Of a stretch of 64,000 nt of DNA, positions 61,882-64,000 are shown in pieces. The notes below the pieces were generated by a model. The model was not told the DNA's origin. It saw only the letters and a program-made list of their open reading frames with translations, and ran no database searches. Source of the DNA: Streptococcus xiaochunlingii (GTDB lineage: Bacteria > Bacillota > Bacilli > Lactobacillales > Streptococcaceae); contig NZ_VFSG01000001.1 of assembly GCF_006385805.1 (NCBI RefSeq), positions 62,001-126,000 on the forward strand. The letters run 5' to 3'. Position 1 is the stretch's first letter; each line of letters opens with the position of its first letter. Position numbers and translations under genes: made by a program.

Positions 61882-63456
61882 GTGAAATTTAATGAATTTA
61901 ACCTTTCTGCTGATTTGTTAGCAGAAATTGAAAAAGCAGGATTTGTAGAAGCAAGTCCTATCCAAGAGCAAACTATTCCTTTGGCTCTTGAGGGAAAAGA
62001 TGTTATCGGTCAAGCACAGACTGGTACAGGGAAAACTGCAGCCTTTGGCTTGCCAACTCTTGAAAAAATTCGTACAGAAGAAGCAACTATCCAAGCTTTA
62101 GTAATTGCCCCAACTCGTGAACTGGCTGTTCAAAGTCAGGAAGAACTCTTTCGCTTTGGCCGTAGTAAAGGTGTGAAAGTCCGTTCAGTATACGGTGGTT
62201 CAAGTATTGAAAAACAAATCAAGGCTCTTAAATCAGGTGCTCACATCGTTGTAGGAACACCGGGACGTTTACTTGACTTGATTAAACGCAAGGCCTTGAA
62301 ATTGCATGATATTGAAACCTTGATTTTAGATGAAGCAGATGAAATGCTGAACATGGGATTCCTTGAAGATATTGAAGATATCATCTCTCGTGTACCGGAA
62401 AATCGTCAAACCTTGCTCTTTTCAGCGACTATGCCAGATGCTATCAAACGTATTGGTGTTCAGTTCATGAAAGAACCTGAGCATGTGAAGATTGCTGCTA
62501 AAGAATTAACAACAGAACTGGTAGACCAGTACTATATCCGCGTTAAGGAACAAGAAAAATTCGACACCATGACTCGTCTTATGGATGTTGATCAACCTGA
62601 GTTGTCAATCGTTTTTGGTCGTACCAAACGTCGTGTAGATGAGTTGACTCGTGGGCTGAAAATCCGTGGTTTCCGTGCAGAAGGGATTCATGGAGATTTG
62701 GACCAAAACAAACGTCTTCGTGTCCTTCGTGATTTTAAAAATGGCAACCTTGATGTCCTCGTTGCAACAGACGTAGCTGCTCGTGGTTTGGATATTTCAG
62801 GTGTGACTCATGTCTACAACTACGATATCCCACAAGACCCTGAGAGTTATGTTCACCGTATTGGTCGTACAGGACGTGCAGGTAAGTCAGGTCAGTCTAT
62901 AACCTTCGTTTCACCTAATGAAATGGGTTATCTCCAAATCATTGAGAACTTGACTAAGAAACGCATGAAAGGTCTTAAACCTGCAAGTGCAGAAGAAGCC
63001 TTCCAAGCTAAGAAGCAGGTTGCACTGAAGAAAATTGAACGTGATTTTGCGAATGAGGAGATCCGTAGCAACTTTGAAAAGTTTGGAAAGGATGCTCGTC
63101 AATTAGCATCAGAATTCAGCCCAGAAGAATTGGCCATGTATATCCTCAGCTTAACTGTTCAAGACCCAGATAGTCTTCCTGAGGTTGAGATTGCACGTGA
63201 AAAACCGTTACCATTTAAACCATCTGGTGGTGGCTTCGGTGGCAAAGGCAAGGGTGGTCGAGGAGGCCGTCGTGGGGATGACCGTCGAGACCGTGATCGC
63301 CGTGGCAATGGACGTCGTGATGACTATCGTAAAGGTGGACGTTCAAAGGATCGTTTTGATAAAGAGAAGCGTTACCGTAAGGATAATAAAAAACCACGCA
63401 ATACTTCAAGCGAGAAGAAAACAGGCTTTGTGATTCGGAACAAAGGAGATAAATAA
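61882..63456 (+). CDS. cshA: DEAD-box RNA helicase CshA
   Basis: A 524-residue helicase. Motifs in order: Q motif (FVEASPIQEQTIPLA), Walker A AQTGTGKTAAFGLP, PTRELA, DEAD (ILDEADEML), SAT (LFSATMP), ATDVAARGLD and HRIGRTGRAGKSG. From about residue 440 a low-complexity tail rich in Gly, Arg and Asp follows (GGGFGGKGKGGRGG). This fits CshA, which takes part in RNA decay and cold adaptation. It starts with GTG at 61882 behind AAAGAAG, and its long leader may regulate it. Confidence 0.95.
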   Translation: MKFNEFNLSADLLAEIEKAGFVEASPIQEQTIPLALEGKDVIGQAQTGTGKTAAFGLPTLEKIRTEEATIQALVIAPTRELAVQSQEELFRFGRSKGVKVRSVYGGSSIEKQIKALKSGAHIVVGTPGRLLDLIKRKALKLHDIETLILDEADEMLNMGFLEDIEDIISRVPENRQTLLFSATMPDAIKRIGVQFMKEPEHVKIAAKELTTELVDQYYIRVKEQEKFDTMTRLMDVDQPELSIVFGRTKRRVDELTRGLKIRGFRAEGIHGDLDQNKRLRVLRDFKNGNLDVLVATDVAARGLDISGVTHVYNYDIPQDPESYVHRIGRTGRAGKSGQSITFVSPNEMGYLQIIENLTKKRMKGLKPASAEEAFQAKKQVALKKIERDFANEEIRSNFEKFGKDARQLASEFSPEELAMYILSLTVQDPDSLPEVEIAREKPLPFKPSGGGFGGKGKGGRGGRRGDDRRDRDRRGNGRRDDYRKGGRSKDRFDKEKRYRKDNKKPRNTSSEKKTGFVIRNKGDK

Positions 63457-63459
63457 AAC

Positions 63460-63491
63460 ATACAAGGGTAAACATATGTTTACCCTTGTAT
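63460..63491 (+). terminator. 32-base perfect palindrome after cshA
   Basis: ATACAAGGGTAAACAT and its exact complement form a 16-base arm pair with no loop. It starts 4 bases after the cshA stop and is probably its terminator, though the T tract is weak. Confidence 0.65.
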
Positions 63492-63528
63492 ATTTATAAG
63501 GAGACCGAAATTCGTAAACAAAACGTTT

Positions 63529-63547
63529 GCTATCACTCTGTGATAGC
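63529..63547 (+). other. Hairpin in the cshA-deoR gap
   Basis: GCTATCAC-TCT-GTGATAGC, a perfect 8-base stem. The region to 63720 is AT-rich and has GATCAA twice (63653, 63670), possibly operator half-sites. Confidence 0.45.
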
Positions 63548-63723
63548 GCTATCAATTCTGTTAACATATTAAGAATACAACTTTTTATAAGTCCTGTCAA
63601 CAGATTTGCTAAAAAAAATCTACTTTTTTTAAAAAGATGAACAAAAAAATGATCAATTCACAAAAACGATCAACAAAATAAGTGGTTAATATAGAAAAAA
63701 ATCGTCAAAATGTTTGTTTCTTA

Positions 63724-63751
63724 TTGAAAATGTTCACCATTATAGTATAAT
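63724..63751 (+). promoter_or_regulatory. Promoter of the DeoR-type regulator gene
   Basis: -35 TTGAAA (63724-63729), 16-base spacer, -10 TATAAT (63746-63751). Confidence 0.7.
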
Positions 63752-63781
63752 GAAAGCAGAAATAGGAAAGTAGGACGTCAT

Positions 63782-64000
63782 ATGAAAGAGAGTAGACATG
63801 TAGCAATCTTACAAGAGTTGGATAAAAATGAAGTGGTCTCTGTTAAGGATCTAAGTGATCTCTTGGGTGTAACGGATATGACAATTCGACGGGATTTGAT
63901 GGACTTAGAGGAGCAAGACCTATTGGTTCGTGTTCATGGAGGGGCCCATCGAAAAATCAAGGATAGTCTGACAGAAGTCTCTCATACAGAAAAGAACATG
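63782..64000 (+). CDS. DeoR/GlpR family sugar-operon regulator, 3' end missing
   Basis: The first 73 residues are visible; the gene runs off the window. The winged helix shows the DeoR start: HVAILQELDKNEVVSVKDL, TDMTIRRDLMDLEEQDLLVRVHGGA, with the invariant T-I-R-R-D-L and R-x-H-G-G-A. Such regulators (LacR, FruR and others) repress sugar-phosphate operons and sense a phosphosugar. The C-terminal sensor domain and the target operon lie outside the window. AGGACGTCAT precedes the start. Confidence 0.9.
   Translation, partial: MKESRHVAILQELDKNEVVSVKDLSDLLGVTDMTIRRDLMDLEEQDLLVRVHGGAHRKIKDSLTEVSHTEKNM

Overview
The window is a 64 kb piece of a Streptococcus chromosome. The evidence is gene content and order: tlyA-argR-recN, hup, a PerR-type regulator, glmU-nudF-macP-mtnN, pbp2b-recR-ddl-murF, prfC, thiT and cshA. 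The promoters are of extended -10 type (TGNTATAAT). An oral species of the sanguinis/mitis group, of the S. parasanguinis kind, is likely, but I cannot fix the species from sequence alone. No rRNA, tRNA, CRISPR array, insertion sequence or prophage was seen.

Layout. 1-8.8 kb is core: tlyA (cut by the window edge), argR, recN, a phosphoesterase, degV, hup, a 51-residue membrane peptide, perR, gpmA and metG. 9.0-12.6 kb holds an XRE/DUF2975 pair, an anchored surface protein and a lipase-like DUF2974 protein. 12.7-21.5 kb is a Bce-type antimicrobial-peptide sensing and detoxification locus. It has one two-component system, two BceAB-like ABC transporters with near-identical ATPases, a 42-residue peptide, and two divergent SemiSWEET genes. 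Both transporter promoters carry a match to the known BceR site (TNACA-N4-TGTAA). 21.8-27.0 kb has an oligopeptide-binding lipoprotein, a PadR regulator with two membrane proteins, a DUF2829 protein and an SDR enzyme.

27.2-39.6 kb is an array of 21 small genes, all on the plus strand. Many belong to immunity-protein families of polymorphic toxin systems (SMI1/KNR4-SUKH, Imm26, Imm50, NTF2-like). No toxin gene is in the window, and gene remnants lie in the gaps. A Nudix, a GNAT, a stand-alone PEP-enzyme-like TIM barrel and an ASCH protein follow.

42.6-64 kb is core again: cell-wall precursor synthesis (glmU, ddl, murF), septal/peripheral wall synthesis (macP, pbp2b), DNA repair (nth, exoA, recR), three tandem YwaF-like membrane proteins, prfC, a TPP-riboswitch-controlled thiT, a CorA-type transporter, cshA and the start of a DeoR regulator.

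Three things stand out. pbp2b carries an in-frame TAA that cuts off the KTG active-site motif. A dispersed element of about 138 bp occurs five times, with terminal inverted repeats and internal stems that vary by compensatory base changes; four of the copies lie in tail-to-tail intergenic gaps. The toxin-free immunity array is the third.
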